DNA of 64,000 nt from Pseudomonadota bacterium (GCA_023387335.1 JAEWIF010000045.1:1-64000), one strand, 5' to 3'; shown: positions 23,995 to 32,882, counted from the stretch's first letter. A program made the numbers and translations. The notes: generated by a model not told the origin, from the letters alone.

Positions 23995-24393
23995 ATGGCC
24001 GACGACCGACCGTCCCCTCGCCTTCCCGTCCTCGTCGTCGAAGACGACGAACACGTGGCCCATCTGCTGCAGTTCATGCTGGCGCGCAACGGCTTCGAGG
24101 TGCATCTCGCCGTCGACGGCCGGCAGGGCAAGGCGCTGATCGAGACGATGCCGCCGCCCGCGTGCGCGCTGCTCGATGTGATGCTTCCCTTCCACGACGG
24201 ATTCCAGCTGGTGCGCGTGCTGCGCGCGCAACCCGGCTGGGAGCGCGTGCCGGTGATCCTGCTGACCGCCAAGACCCAGGAACGCGACATCGTGCGCGGC
24301 CTGGAGGCCGGCGCCGACGACTACGTGGTCAAGCCCTTCCAACCCAACGAGCTGCTGGCCCGGTTGCGCCGCCTCGTCCGCGCCACCGGCTGA
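23995..24393 (+). CDS. Stand-alone response regulator receiver
   Basis: A single 132-residue CheY/PhoB-like receiver without an output domain. The acidic pocket is in VLVVEDDEH, the phosphoacceptor is Asp61 in CALLDVMLPFHDG, and the switch residues are in VILLTAKTQ and DDYVVKPFQPNEL. Its TGA overlaps the ATG of the YaiO-like gene (TGATG), so it is the first gene of a coupled four-gene set. It probably receives phosphate from one of the nearby kinases and controls a partner protein directly rather than transcription. Confidence 0.92.
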   Translation: MADDRPSPRLPVLVVEDDEHVAHLLQFMLARNGFEVHLAVDGRQGKALIETMPPPACALLDVMLPFHDGFQLVRVLRAQPGWERVPVILLTAKTQERDIVRGLEAGADDYVVKPFQPNELLARLRRLVRATG

Positions 24394-25160
24394 TGCGCTC
24401 CAGGCTTCCTCTTTCACTCGCCCTCCTCCTGCCGCTCGCGGCTCTCGCCCAACCAGCCGGTCCCGGTCCTCAGGACCGCGTGCTGTTCCTCGCCGACCAC
24501 GGCCGCCTCGACCGCGGCCTCGCCGACTGGAACGAGGCCACCGTGCTGCTCAGCCGCCACTGGAGCGCCCGCCAGGTGGCGGAACTGGGCCTCACGCGCA
24601 CCCGCCGCTTCGCCCTGGACGACACACGCGTCGATCTCGGCTGGAGCACGCCGGTCAACGAGCGGCTCACCGGCTCCGTGCAGGCCAGCGTCAGCCCGAG
24701 CCACCGCGTGCTGCCGAAGTACGCCGTGGGCGGGCAGCTGCAGTACGAGTTCGCCAAGGGCTGGCTGGCGCACGCCGGCGCCCGCCACACGCGCTACGAA
24801 GCGGACGACACGAAGGTGGACCAGCTGCGCCTGGCCGTGGAGAACTACACCGGGCCCTTCAGCGTGCTGGCGGCCTGGAGCCCGGCGCGATCGCTGGGCC
24901 AGGACACCCACACCGTCGAGTTGCGCGGCAACTACTACTACGGCCAGGACAGCTCGGTCGGCCTGATCCTCGCGCGCGGCGACGAAGCCACGCAGCTGGG
25001 CGCCGGACAGGTGGTGCTGGCCGACGTGCGCTCCGTCGCGCTCACCGGACGCCAGGAAGTGGGCCAGGGCCGCTGGCTGGTGTGGGGCGTGAATCGCACC
25101 CACCAGGGCAGCTTCTACACCCGCACGGGCGCCACGCTTGGACTTCAACTGGCTTTCTGA
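24393..25160 (+). CDS. YaiO-family outer-membrane beta-barrel protein
   Basis: A 255-residue protein with a Sec signal (MRSRLPLSLALLLPLAALAQ), followed by repeated amphipathic strands with aromatic belts (ELRGNYYYGQDSSVGLILAR) and a terminal strand GATLGLQLAF ending in Phe as outer-membrane barrels do. The pattern matches the YaiO family. The start overlaps the receiver stop by 1 nt and the end overlaps the next gene by 23 nt. In this context it is a candidate outer-membrane exit or partner for a polysaccharide made by the downstream glycosyltransferase. Confidence 0.82.
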   Translation: MRSRLPLSLALLLPLAALAQPAGPGPQDRVLFLADHGRLDRGLADWNEATVLLSRHWSARQVAELGLTRTRRFALDDTRVDLGWSTPVNERLTGSVQASVSPSHRVLPKYAVGGQLQYEFAKGWLAHAGARHTRYEADDTKVDQLRLAVENYTGPFSVLAAWSPARSLGQDTHTVELRGNYYYGQDSSVGLILARGDEATQLGAGQVVLADVRSVALTGRQEVGQGRWLVWGVNRTHQGSFYTRTGATLGLQLAF

Positions 25161-26196
25161 TCCCTACCTGATCCTGGCGGCGTGGGCCGGCGTGCTGTCC
25201 GCCGTGCTCGTCGTGCTGCTGGCGATCCTGATCCTCTCGCTGCGATCGGCCACGCGCCGCGCCGAAACCCGCTGGCGTGCGTTCGTCGAGCAATGGCGCC
25301 CGCTGCTGCTGGGCGCCGTCACGGCGGAGGAGACCGTCAGCGAATCCTCCTTCCCGCCCCTGCGCCGCCGCGATCGCCGCCACTTCCTGCGCCTGTGGCT
25401 CTACCTGCACGAGTCCCTGCGCGGCGACGCGGCGCAGCGGCTGAACGAAGCCGCGATGGCGGTGCAGGCGCCGCATTGGGCCACCCGCCTGCTGGAGCGA
25501 GGCTCGGACACCGACCGCGTGCTCGCCGCGCTGGCGCTGGGCCGGCTGCAATGGCTGCCCGCCTGGCCGCAGCTGCTGCAGGCCACGCGCAGCCGCGACT
25601 CGCTGCTGTCGGTGAACGCCGCGCGCGCGCTGGTGCAGCTCGATCCGCTGGAAGGCGCGCGCCAGCTGCTGCCGCTGCTGCTCGGCCGCACCGACTGGGA
25701 CGTCAGCCGCGTGGGCGACTTCCTCGCCGGCGCGCGCCATGCGTTCTGGCTGCTGCTCGCCAAGATCCTGCCCGAGGCGCCGCCCGCGCACGCCGCCCGC
25801 GGACTGCAGCTGGCCGGCGCGCTGCGGCTGGAGCTGCCCGACAACGCCCTGCGGCCGATGCTGGAAGCCAGGCAGCCCGCGGCGGTGATCTGCGCCGCCC
25901 TGCCCCTGGTCGCGCGCCGAGACATGGCGCCGGCGATCGCGCCGCTGCTGGAGCATCCGTCCTGGCGCGTGCGCGAGGCGGCCGCCGCAGCGATGGCGCG
26001 CATCGCGATGGCCGACGAACTGCCGCTGCTGGAGCGCCGGCTGGAGGACGACCGCTTCGAGGTCCGCCTGGCGACCGCGCGCGGACTGGCGTCGCTGCCG
26101 TTCATGGACGACGCGCGGCTGCAGGCGCTGCAAGCGTCCAGCGCCGCCGGCGGGCCGGTGCTGCGGCAGGTGATCGCCGAAAGGGCCGAGCCATGA
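25138..26196 (+). CDS. Membrane-anchored HEAT-repeat protein
   Basis: A 352-residue protein with one N-terminal membrane helix (YLILAAWAGVLSAVLVVLLA) and a long alpha-helical region of HEAT-like repeats, for example PSWRVREAAAAAMARIAMAD and RFEVRLATARGLASLPFMDD. It starts with TTG 23 nt before the YaiO-like stop, and its stop overlaps the glycosyltransferase start (ATGA). HEAT repeats usually serve as protein-binding scaffolds; here it could connect the receiver or the synthase to the envelope. The exact role is unknown. Confidence 0.85.
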   Translation: MDFNWLSDPYLILAAWAGVLSAVLVVLLAILILSLRSATRRAETRWRAFVEQWRPLLLGAVTAEETVSESSFPPLRRRDRRHFLRLWLYLHESLRGDAAQRLNEAAMAVQAPHWATRLLERGSDTDRVLAALALGRLQWLPAWPQLLQATRSRDSLLSVNAARALVQLDPLEGARQLLPLLLGRTDWDVSRVGDFLAGARHAFWLLLAKILPEAPPAHAARGLQLAGALRLELPDNALRPMLEARQPAAVICAALPLVARRDMAPAIAPLLEHPSWRVREAAAAAMARIAMADELPLLERRLEDDRFEVRLATARGLASLPFMDDARLQALQASSAAGGPVLRQVIAERAEP

Positions 26197-27596
26197 CCGG
26201 ACGCACCCTCGTCGACTTCACCACCTGGTTCGTCCTGGTCTATTTCGTCCTGCTGAACCTGGGCTACCTGTCGCTGAACCTGCTGGCGCTGGGCAGCCTG
26301 CGGCGCGACATCCACCGCAAGATCGTGGACGAGCTGCCCCAGCCCTTCACCGGCCTGGAGCCGGCCATCAGCCTGCTGGTGCCGGCCTACAACGAGGAGG
26401 CCACCATCGCCGCCTCGCTGCGCTCGATGCTGCAGCTGGCGTATCCGGAGTTCGAGATCGTGGTCATCAACGACGGCTCGCGCGACGGCACGCTGCAGGT
26501 GCTGATCGAGCAGTTCGACCTGGTGCTCTTCCCCGAGGCGGTGAACCCGCGCCTGCCGACGCAAACGGTGCGCGGCGTGTGGCGCTCGCGCTCGCATCCC
26601 AACCTGCGCGTGATCGACAAGGAGAACGGCGGCAAGGCCGATTCGCTCAACGCGGGCATCAACGTCGCTCGCCATCCGCTGTTCTGCGGCGTGGACGCCG
26701 ATTCGCTGCTGGCCCGCGACAGCCTGCGGCGCGTGGTGCGGCCGTTCCTGCGCGATCCGCGCATGGTGGCCAGCGGCGGCACGGTGCGCGTGGCCAACGG
26801 CTGCGAAGTGCAGGCGGGGCTGCTCACGCGCGTGGGCCTGCCGCGCAACCCATGGGCGCTGTTCCAGGTGGTCGAGTACCTGCGCGCCTTCCTGTTCGGG
26901 CGCCTGGGCTGGTCGGAGATCGGCGGCATGCTGATCATCTCGGGCGCGTTCGGCCTGTTCCGCACCGACGTGGTGGTGGAGGCCGGAGGCTACCGCCCCA
27001 AGACCATCGGCGAGGACATGGAGCTGGTGGTGCGGCTGCACCGCATGCTGCGCGAAAGAGGCGTGGACTACCGCATCGAGTTCGTGCCCGACCCGGTCTG
27101 CTGGACCGAGGTGCCGGAGGACCGCCGCACCCTGGCCAACCAGCGCATCCGCTGGCAGCGCGGGCTGTCGGAAAGCCTGGCCGGCCACTGGCGGCTGATG
27201 TTCAGCCGCAACGGCGGAGCGCCCGGCTGGCTGGCCTTCCCGTTCATGGTGCTGTTCGAGTGGCTGGGACCCATCGTCGAACTGGGCGGCTACATCTTCA
27301 TGGCCGTGGCGTTCGCGTCGGGCCTGGTGTCGTGGCAGGCGTTCGCAGTGTTCCTGTTCCTCGCGATCGGGCTGGGCATCCTGCTGTCCGCGTCCGGCCT
27401 GCTGCTGGAGGAGATCGCCTTCCACGTCTATCCGAAGCGGCGCCACCTGCTGGTGCTGGCCGTGGTGGTGGTGCTGGAGAACTTCGGCTACCGGCAGCTC
27501 AACAGCTGGTGGCGGCTGGTCGGCCTGTACCGCTGGGCGGCGCAGACCGAGTCGAAGTGGGGCGCGATGAAACGCCGCGGGCTGGGCGGGCCCTGA
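26193..27596 (+). CDS. Family 2 membrane glycosyltransferase (processive polysaccharide synthase type)
   Basis: A 467-residue inner-membrane enzyme predicted to polymerise a surface polysaccharide. It has one N-terminal membrane helix, then a cytoplasmic GT-A domain with Asp94 in INDGSRDGT, the DAD metal motif at 168-170, the catalytic Asp275 in GEDMEL, and QRIRW at 317-321. Three to four C-terminal membrane helices follow. This layout resembles PgaC and related processive synthases, without a PilZ domain. It is the last gene of the receiver-YaiO-HEAT-GT2 set, coupled by ATGA. The sugar donor cannot be read from the sequence. Confidence 0.9.
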   Translation: MTGRTLVDFTTWFVLVYFVLLNLGYLSLNLLALGSLRRDIHRKIVDELPQPFTGLEPAISLLVPAYNEEATIAASLRSMLQLAYPEFEIVVINDGSRDGTLQVLIEQFDLVLFPEAVNPRLPTQTVRGVWRSRSHPNLRVIDKENGGKADSLNAGINVARHPLFCGVDADSLLARDSLRRVVRPFLRDPRMVASGGTVRVANGCEVQAGLLTRVGLPRNPWALFQVVEYLRAFLFGRLGWSEIGGMLIISGAFGLFRTDVVVEAGGYRPKTIGEDMELVVRLHRMLRERGVDYRIEFVPDPVCWTEVPEDRRTLANQRIRWQRGLSESLAGHWRLMFSRNGGAPGWLAFPFMVLFEWLGPIVELGGYIFMAVAFASGLVSWQAFAVFLFLAIGLGILLSASGLLLEEIAFHVYPKRRHLLVLAVVVVLENFGYRQLNSWWRLVGLYRWAAQTESKWGAMKRRGLGGP

Positions 27597-27603
27597 GCCA
27601 CGC

Positions 27604-29817
27604 TCACTCGTCCGCGGCGATCTCGAAGAAGAACTCGGTCCGCACTCCCGGCTCGCTGGTGAAGTCGATGCGGCCGTGGTGCGCTTCCACGATCGCGCGG
27701 CAGATGGAGAGGCCCAGGCCGGTGCCGCCCTTCTGGCGCCGGTCGGAGCTGTCGGCCTGCGCGAACCGCTCGAACACGCGCGAGCGGAAGCTCTCGGGCA
27801 CGCCGGCGCCGTGGTCCACCACGCTGAAGCGGGCGTCGTGGCCCACGCGGCGGACCGCCACCCGCACCGTGGCGCCGCGCGGCGAGAACTTGACGGCGTT
27901 GGCCAGCAGGTTGATCGCCACCTGGAGCAGGCGGTCGTGGTCGCCGCGCACGGTCAGCGGCTCGGCCGCCTCCAGCAGCAGGCGCACGTCGGAGGCCTCG
28001 GCCAGCGGCTGCACGTCGCGGATCGCCTGCATCGCCAGCGGCGACAGCAGGCAGGGCTCGACCGTGTACTGCATGCGCCCCGACGTCATGCGCTCGAGGT
28101 CCAGCACGTCGTTGACCAGGCGCACCAGCCGCGCGGAGCTCTGCGCCGAGAGCGTCACCAGCTCGCGCGCGTCCTCGGGCAGGTCGCCCGCCATGCCGGA
28201 CTGCAGCAGCTGCAGCGAACCGTGGATGGCCGTGAGCGGCGTGCGCAGCTCGTGCGAGACGGTGGAGACGAACTCGCTCTTGAGCCGCTCGACTTCCTTG
28301 CGCTGCGAGATGTCGTGCACGAAGGCGGCGAAGAACCGGTCCAGGCCGGTGTCGACGAAGCCCACGCGCGCCTCCACCTCGATCTCGCGACCCAGGCGGT
28401 CGATCATGATGCGCTCGAAGGGCGCGCGGATCAGCTCCGTGCGGCTGCCTTGGACGAAGGCCTCCATGAAGCGGTCGATCGTGCCGGCGAAGCGGGGCGG
28501 CACCAGCGTGTCGGCCATCCGCTTGCCCAGGATCTCCTCGCGGGTCCAGCCGAACAGGCTTTCCGCGCGGCCGTTCCATTCGATGACCAGTCCCTGCATG
28601 TCGACGGCGAAGAACGGGTCCTGCGCCGATTCCAGGATCACCTGCACGCGCTGCTCGTTGGCGCGCACGCGTTCGTAGGCCAGGCGGAGCTTGGCGGTGC
28701 GTTCCTCAACGCGCTTTTCCAGGCCGGCGTTGAGCTCGCGCAGCTCGTCCTCGTTGTCGCGCAGCTTGCGCATCAGCGACGACAGCGCGCCGCCCAGCAG
28801 GTGCACCTCGCGGTAGGCCGAGGCGGGGATGTCCAGCGCCGGTTCGCCTCCCTGCTCCAGGGCCTTGGCCTCGCGCGCCATCTGCCTCAGCGGGCGCGTG
28901 ACCCAGCGGGCCACCAGGAGGCCGGCCAGGCTGAACAGCAGCGCGGTGCCCACGCCCCAGTAGATCAGCCGCCTGCGCAGCTCGGCCACCGGCTCGTAAG
29001 CCTGCTGCAGTTCCTGTCGCACGAGGATGGTCCAGCCCATGCCGGGGGACTTGTCGTGGCCCTGCGTGCGGGTGTAGCCGACGAGGTAGGTGCGCCCGTC
29101 GGGCCACTCCTCGACGTCGAAACCCGCCGCGCCCTGGGCGGCGCGGGCGAGGCTGGGAAGCTCGATGGGCCGGCCCTCGAGTTCCTGCGGGCCGAGCAGC
29201 ACCTCGCCCGTGCGCGAGACGATCAGCGGCTCCACGCTGCTGTGCCGGTGCACGGGCGTGAAGATGAGCGTGCGCACCTCCTTGGCCCACTCCCAGGAGA
29301 TCCGGGCGTCCAGCACGCCCTTCAGGCGCGACTGCTCGTCGCGGACCGGGAAGGCGATGTCGAAGAAGCGCGGCGAGGTCTCCCGCACCGGGCCGATATG
29401 GCGGCCCGCGAGCGCGTCCTTGAACCAGGGCTGGCCGGACACGTCCTGGCCTTCCTGCCGGCCGCCGCTGGCGGTCCGCACCACGCCGGCCGCGTCGGTC
29501 AGCCCCAGCCACGTGTAGTGGCGGTAGCTCGCCTGCATCGAGCCGAGCTCGCGCGCCACCACGCGGCGGTCGGTTTCGGAGCCGAGGCGGTCGGCCATCA
29601 GCTGGACCTCGCGATAGCGCTCGAAGGTGGCGCGGTCCAGCCGGCTGGCGGTCTGGAAGGCGAGGTCGGCGAGGCGGTTGCCGATGGAAAGGCGCATCTG
29701 CTCGCTGACGGTGTAGCCGCCGACCGCGCCGAGGACGACGGTCAGCAGCACCGACAACAGCGTGGAAGCGACCGCCAGGTAGGTGCCGAGCCCGCGGCGC
29801 GGCTGCGGCGAAGTCAT
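27604..29817 (-). CDS. Membrane sensor histidine kinase (Cache-HAMP-PAS-HisKA-HATPase)
   Basis: A 737-residue kinase. The first membrane helix (about 10-35) is followed by a periplasmic Cache-like sensor with PWFKDALAGRHIGPVRE, the second helix (about 282-305), HAMP, a coiled coil, a PAS domain (SAQDPFFAVDMQGLVIEWNG), HisKA with His about 522 in STVSHELRTPLTAIHG, and a HATPase with DHGAGVP and GGTGLGLSICRAI. There is no receiver. It converges on the glycosyltransferase gene with a 7-nt gap. The start at MTSPQPRR was chosen; in-frame ATG 29892 and TTG 29901 lie upstream. No cognate regulator adjoins it, so it may feed the stand-alone receiver. Confidence 0.88.
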   Translation of the reverse strand: MTSPQPRRGLGTYLAVASTLLSVLLTVVLGAVGGYTVSEQMRLSIGNRLADLAFQTASRLDRATFERYREVQLMADRLGSETDRRVVARELGSMQASYRHYTWLGLTDAAGVVRTASGGRQEGQDVSGQPWFKDALAGRHIGPVRETSPRFFDIAFPVRDEQSRLKGVLDARISWEWAKEVRTLIFTPVHRHSSVEPLIVSRTGEVLLGPQELEGRPIELPSLARAAQGAAGFDVEEWPDGRTYLVGYTRTQGHDKSPGMGWTILVRQELQQAYEPVAELRRRLIYWGVGTALLFSLAGLLVARWVTRPLRQMAREAKALEQGGEPALDIPASAYREVHLLGGALSSLMRKLRDNEDELRELNAGLEKRVEERTAKLRLAYERVRANEQRVQVILESAQDPFFAVDMQGLVIEWNGRAESLFGWTREEILGKRMADTLVPPRFAGTIDRFMEAFVQGSRTELIRAPFERIMIDRLGREIEVEARVGFVDTGLDRFFAAFVHDISQRKEVERLKSEFVSTVSHELRTPLTAIHGSLQLLQSGMAGDLPEDARELVTLSAQSSARLVRLVNDVLDLERMTSGRMQYTVEPCLLSPLAMQAIRDVQPLAEASDVRLLLEAAEPLTVRGDHDRLLQVAINLLANAVKFSPRGATVRVAVRRVGHDARFSVVDHGAGVPESFRSRVFERFAQADSSDRRQKGGTGLGLSICRAIVEAHHGRIDFTSEPGVRTEFFFEIAADE

Positions 29818-29972
29818 GGGAGCGGGGAGGCCGTCATGGGACCCGGCGATTGTGCCCGGCCGGTGCGCGCGGGCTTTTGCTATCCCATCCATAGCATTCA
29901 ACGGGTCCCCCCGCGCGCCATGCGGACGCCCGGATTCTGTAAAAATGGCCCTGACAGAAAGGAAACCTCTCC

Positions 29973-30305
29973 ATGGCCAGCGACCTCATCAAGCACATTT
30001 CCGACGCGAGCTTCGAAGCCGACGTCCTGCAAGCCGACAAGCCCGTGCTGGTCGACTACTGGGCCGAATGGTGCGGCCCGTGCAAGATGATCGCGCCCAT
30101 CCTGGACGAGGTGTCGGACACCTACAGGGACAAGCTCCAGATCGCCAAGATGAACGTGGACGAGAACCGCGACATCCCGGCCAAGTTCGGCATCCGCGGC
30201 ATCCCGACCTTGATGCTGTTCAAGGACGGCCAGCTGGCCGCCACCAAGGTCGGCGCGATGAGCAAGGCGCAGCTCACCGCGTTCCTCGACCAGCAACTCG
30301 CCTAA
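29973..30305 (+). CDS. trxA: Thioredoxin 1
   Basis: General cytosolic dithiol reductant for ribonucleotide reductase and other targets. The 110-residue protein has the classical active site AEWCGPCKMIAP, the cis-Pro in GIRGIPTLMLF, and the normal length. AAAGGAAA lies about 10 nt before the ATG. It precedes rho, as in E. coli, with 152 nt between. Confidence 0.97.
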   Translation: MASDLIKHISDASFEADVLQADKPVLVDYWAEWCGPCKMIAPILDEVSDTYRDKLQIAKMNVDENRDIPAKFGIRGIPTLMLFKDGQLAATKVGAMSKAQLTAFLDQQLA

Positions 30306-30322
30306 GTCTCCCTCCCCTCCCC

Positions 30323-30361
30323 TATAATCCGCTCAATCGCCGCGCTTGCCGGCGATTGAGC
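30323..30361 (+). promoter_or_regulatory. rho leader: -10 box and 12-bp inverted repeat
   Basis: TATAAT at 30323-30328 is followed at once by a perfect inverted repeat with arms GCTCAATCGCCG (30331-30342) and CGGCGATTGAGC (30350-30361) and a 7-nt loop. No T-tract follows. In read-through transcripts from trxA it would form a strong hairpin; a transcript starting about 30335 would lose part of the first arm. Rho is autoregulated in other bacteria, so this may be part of such control or may protect the trxA 3' end. Confidence 0.5.
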
Positions 30362-30457
30362 TTCCGGTCTGCAAGGCGCCTCTAGCCTCGCGAGAGACCT
30401 CCCCCCGACTCCTCCAACAACAGCCCCCGCCGGGGTGCACCCACAGCAGTCGCAGCC

Positions 30458-31723
30458 ATGCATCTGAACGAACTCAAGGCGCTCCACGTCTCCGAAGTGC
30501 TCAAGCAAGCCGAGGAACTGGAAATCGAGAACACCGGCCGCATGCGCAAGCAGGAGCTGATGTTCGCGATCATCAAGAAGCGCGCGCGGGCCGGCGAGCA
30601 GGTGTTCGCCGACGGCGTGCTGGAGATCCTGCCCGACGGCTTCGGCTTCCTGCGCAGCCCGGACACCAGCTACACGGCCAGCACGGACGACATCTACATC
30701 TCGCCCTCGCAGGTGCGCCGCTTCAACCTGCACACCGGCGACATGATCGAAGGCGAGGTCCGCACGCCCAAGGACGGCGAGCGCTACTTCGCGCTGACCA
30801 AGCTGGACAAGGTCAACGACGGGCCGCCGGAGCAGAACAAGCACAAGGTGATGTTCGAGAACCTCACGCCGCTGTTCCCGAAGGAGCAGATGAAGCTGGA
30901 GCGTGACAACTTCAAGGGCGAAGAGAACATCACCGGCCGCATCATCGACATCATCGCGCCCATCGGCAAAGGCCAGCGCGCCCTGCTGGTGGCGCCGCCC
31001 AAGAGCGGCAAGACGGTGATGATGCAGCACATGGCGCACGCCATCTCGGCCAACTACCCGGACAGCCACATGATGGTGCTGCTGGTCGACGAGCGGCCCG
31101 AGGAAGTGACCGAGATGCAGCGCTCGGTGAAGGCCGAGGTCATCGCCTCCACCTTCGACGAGCCGGCCGCCCGCCACGTGCACGTGGCCGAGATGGTGAT
31201 CGAGCGCGCCAAGCGCCTGGTCGAGCTGAAGAAGGACGTGGTGATCCTGCTGGACTCCATCACCCGCCTCGCCCGTGCCTACAACAACGTGGTGCCCTCC
31301 TCGGGCAAGGTGCTGACCGGCGGCGTGGACGCCAACGCGCTGCAGCGACCCAAGCGCTTCCTGGGCGCGGCGCGCAACGTGGAGGAAGGCGGCTCGCTGA
31401 CCATCATCGCCACCGCGCTGATCGACACCGGCTCGCGCATGGACGAAGTGATCTTCGAGGAGTTCAAGGGCACGGGCAACAGCGAAATCCACCTGGATCG
31501 CCGCCTGTACGAAAAGCGCGTGTTCCCCTCGATCCAGCTCAATCGCTCCGGCACCCGCCGCGAGGAGCTGCTGCTGGCCCCCGAGATCCTGCAGAAGACC
31601 CGCATCCTGCGCCAGTTCATGTACAACATGGACGAGATCGAGGCGATGGAGATGGTGCTCAAGTCGATGAAGGCCACGAAGACCAACGTGGAGTTCTTCG
31701 ACATGATGCGGCGCGGGGGCTGA
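30458..31723 (+). CDS. rho: Transcription termination factor Rho
   Basis: Hexameric RNA-dependent ATPase that ends transcription at Rho-dependent sites. The 421 residues include the N-terminal helix bundle (MHLNELKALHVSEVLKQAEE), the cold-shock-like RNA-binding domain with GFGFLRSPDTSY, Walker A PPKSGKTVMMQ, Walker B VILLDSITRLARAYN, the Q-loop GGVDANAL and the R-loop region SGTRREELLL. It is full length. The leader carries a TATAAT and a strong inverted repeat. Confidence 0.98.
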   Translation: MHLNELKALHVSEVLKQAEELEIENTGRMRKQELMFAIIKKRARAGEQVFADGVLEILPDGFGFLRSPDTSYTASTDDIYISPSQVRRFNLHTGDMIEGEVRTPKDGERYFALTKLDKVNDGPPEQNKHKVMFENLTPLFPKEQMKLERDNFKGEENITGRIIDIIAPIGKGQRALLVAPPKSGKTVMMQHMAHAISANYPDSHMMVLLVDERPEEVTEMQRSVKAEVIASTFDEPAARHVHVAEMVIERAKRLVELKKDVVILLDSITRLARAYNNVVPSSGKVLTGGVDANALQRPKRFLGAARNVEEGGSLTIIATALIDTGSRMDEVIFEEFKGTGNSEIHLDRRLYEKRVFPSIQLNRSGTRREELLLAPEILQKTRILRQFMYNMDEIEAMEMVLKSMKATKTNVEFFDMMRRGG

Positions 31724-31735
31724 GGCCGACCGCCG

Positions 31736-32515
31736 TCAGCGGCGCCGGACCGTCGGCGCCAGCGTCACGGACGCGATCACCTCATCCCACGTCTTGTGCG
31801 TGCCGCGCTCCGCGGCGCGCGTGCCGGCGAAGGCCTCCTTGAGCATCCGGACCTGGCTCATCTTGCCCGGGTCCAGCGTCTTCCACTTTCCCACTTCCTC
31901 CACGCCGTTGCGGCTGCGGCCGCGCGTCTGGAAGAAGTTCAGTCGCCGGTTGCCGCCGATCACGCCGTAGTCGTGAGGTTCGCCCTCCTTGGGTCGGCCC
32001 TGGTAGTGGAAGGCGATGAGGCGCTTTTTCTCGATGGCCTGGCGCACGGTCTGATCGATCGATTCAGCCGTGGACGCATGGAGGTAGGCGCTCCGCTCCT
32101 CGTGGACCTCGTGCAGGAACGGGTTCACGAGCTGCAGGTCGCCGAACTGGCGGCCGTGCTGCATGTCTTCCGTGTACAGCAGCGAGCAGCCCGCATCGAG
32201 CGCGGCCTGGACCACCATGGCGTCCCAGAACTCGAGCTGGTGCTGCTGATGCAGTTGGACGGCACGCATGACGAGCGCGGGCGTGCTGCCGACGACCTCG
32301 TGCTCCGCCCACGACTGCACCGCATCGGCCGCATCGGCTGGCGACAGCAAGCGGCGACGCAGCATCACCGCGTAGAACTCCTGCAGCACCTGCGTGCTGA
32401 TCACCAGGTTGCCGGTGGCCGCGGCCTCGCGCAGGAGCCGCGAAGCCACGGGCTGCCTGACCGGCTCCGCGGGGTCGAGCGCGTACACCAGGATGTTGGT
32501 GTCGGCGAATATCAT
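31736..32515 (-). CDS. PIN-domain ribonuclease toxin with C-terminal WYL-like domain
   Basis: Predicted toxin of a VapBC-like pair. Residues 1-133 form a PIN domain with Asp5 (FADTNILVYALD), Glu46 (QVLQEFYAV), Asp98 (EFWDAMVV) and Asp117 (YTEDMQHG), the usual metal-binding set. Residues 152-235 add a second domain, with RQAIEKKRLIAFHYQGRPK, EPHDYGV and GRSRNG, resembling small WYL-like domains. Ordinary VapC proteins are about 130-140 residues, so the 259-residue length is unusual. The ATG overlaps the antitoxin stop by 4 nt. It is convergent with rho. The WYL assignment rests on motif similarity only. Confidence 0.8.
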   Translation of the reverse strand: MIFADTNILVYALDPAEPVRQPVASRLLREAAATGNLVISTQVLQEFYAVMLRRRLLSPADAADAVQSWAEHEVVGSTPALVMRAVQLHQQHQLEFWDAMVVQAALDAGCSLLYTEDMQHGRQFGDLQLVNPFLHEVHEERSAYLHASTAESIDQTVRQAIEKKRLIAFHYQGRPKEGEPHDYGVIGGNRRLNFFQTRGRSRNGVEEVGKWKTLDPGKMSQVRMLKEAFAGTRAAERGTHKTWDEVIASVTLAPTVRRR

Positions 32516-32781
32516 TTGCCGCCGCGCAGGCGCTGAGCCAGCAGCTCGTCGTAGAACTCCTCGCGGTTCTTCCAGGGCGACGGCTGCGACTTGCCGACCC
32601 GCGCATGCATCCGGGCGATGAAGTCATCGAACCGCCGCAGCCGCTCCTCGGGCGAGTCCGGCCGGGCATAGGCCTCGATCGCCTTGCGACAGATTTCATT
32701 GACGCTCGTGCCCTCGCTGACGGCGCGCACGCGCGCCGCCCGGAGCAGGTCGTCATCCACGGAAAGGGTCAGGTTGGCCAT
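32512..32781 (-). CDS. Ribbon-helix-helix antitoxin (VapB/CopG-like)
   Basis: An 89-residue protein. The N-terminal ribbon-helix-helix (NLTLSVDDDLLRAARVRAVS, EGTSVNEICRKAIEAYA) would bind operator DNA as a dimer. The C-terminal part (about 50-89, with SPWKNREEFYDELLAQRLRG) is the likely toxin-binding segment. The start at 32781 was chosen because the RHH begins there. Overlap with the PIN gene is ATGA. A short inverted repeat upstream is a candidate autoregulatory operator. Confidence 0.85.
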   Translation of the reverse strand: MANLTLSVDDDLLRAARVRAVSEGTSVNEICRKAIEAYARPDSPEERLRRFDDFIARMHARVGKSQPSPWKNREEFYDELLAQRLRGGK

Positions 32782-32792
32782 GGCGGGCATGC

Positions 32793-32809
32793 TACACATA
32801 ACCCGTGTA
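32793..32809 (-). promoter_or_regulatory. Candidate operator of the PIN/RHH toxin-antitoxin pair
   Basis: Inverted repeat TACAC-N7-GTGTA located 11-28 nt upstream of the antitoxin ATG. Its position over the presumed promoter fits autorepression by an RHH dimer. The arms are short, so this is tentative. Confidence 0.4.
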
Positions 32810-32882
32810 TCCGTGCAGCACACGAAAGTCACCCATCGCGGCGGGCCCCGCCGATCAGCAAGAAGCCGCCCGGTCGCGCAGC

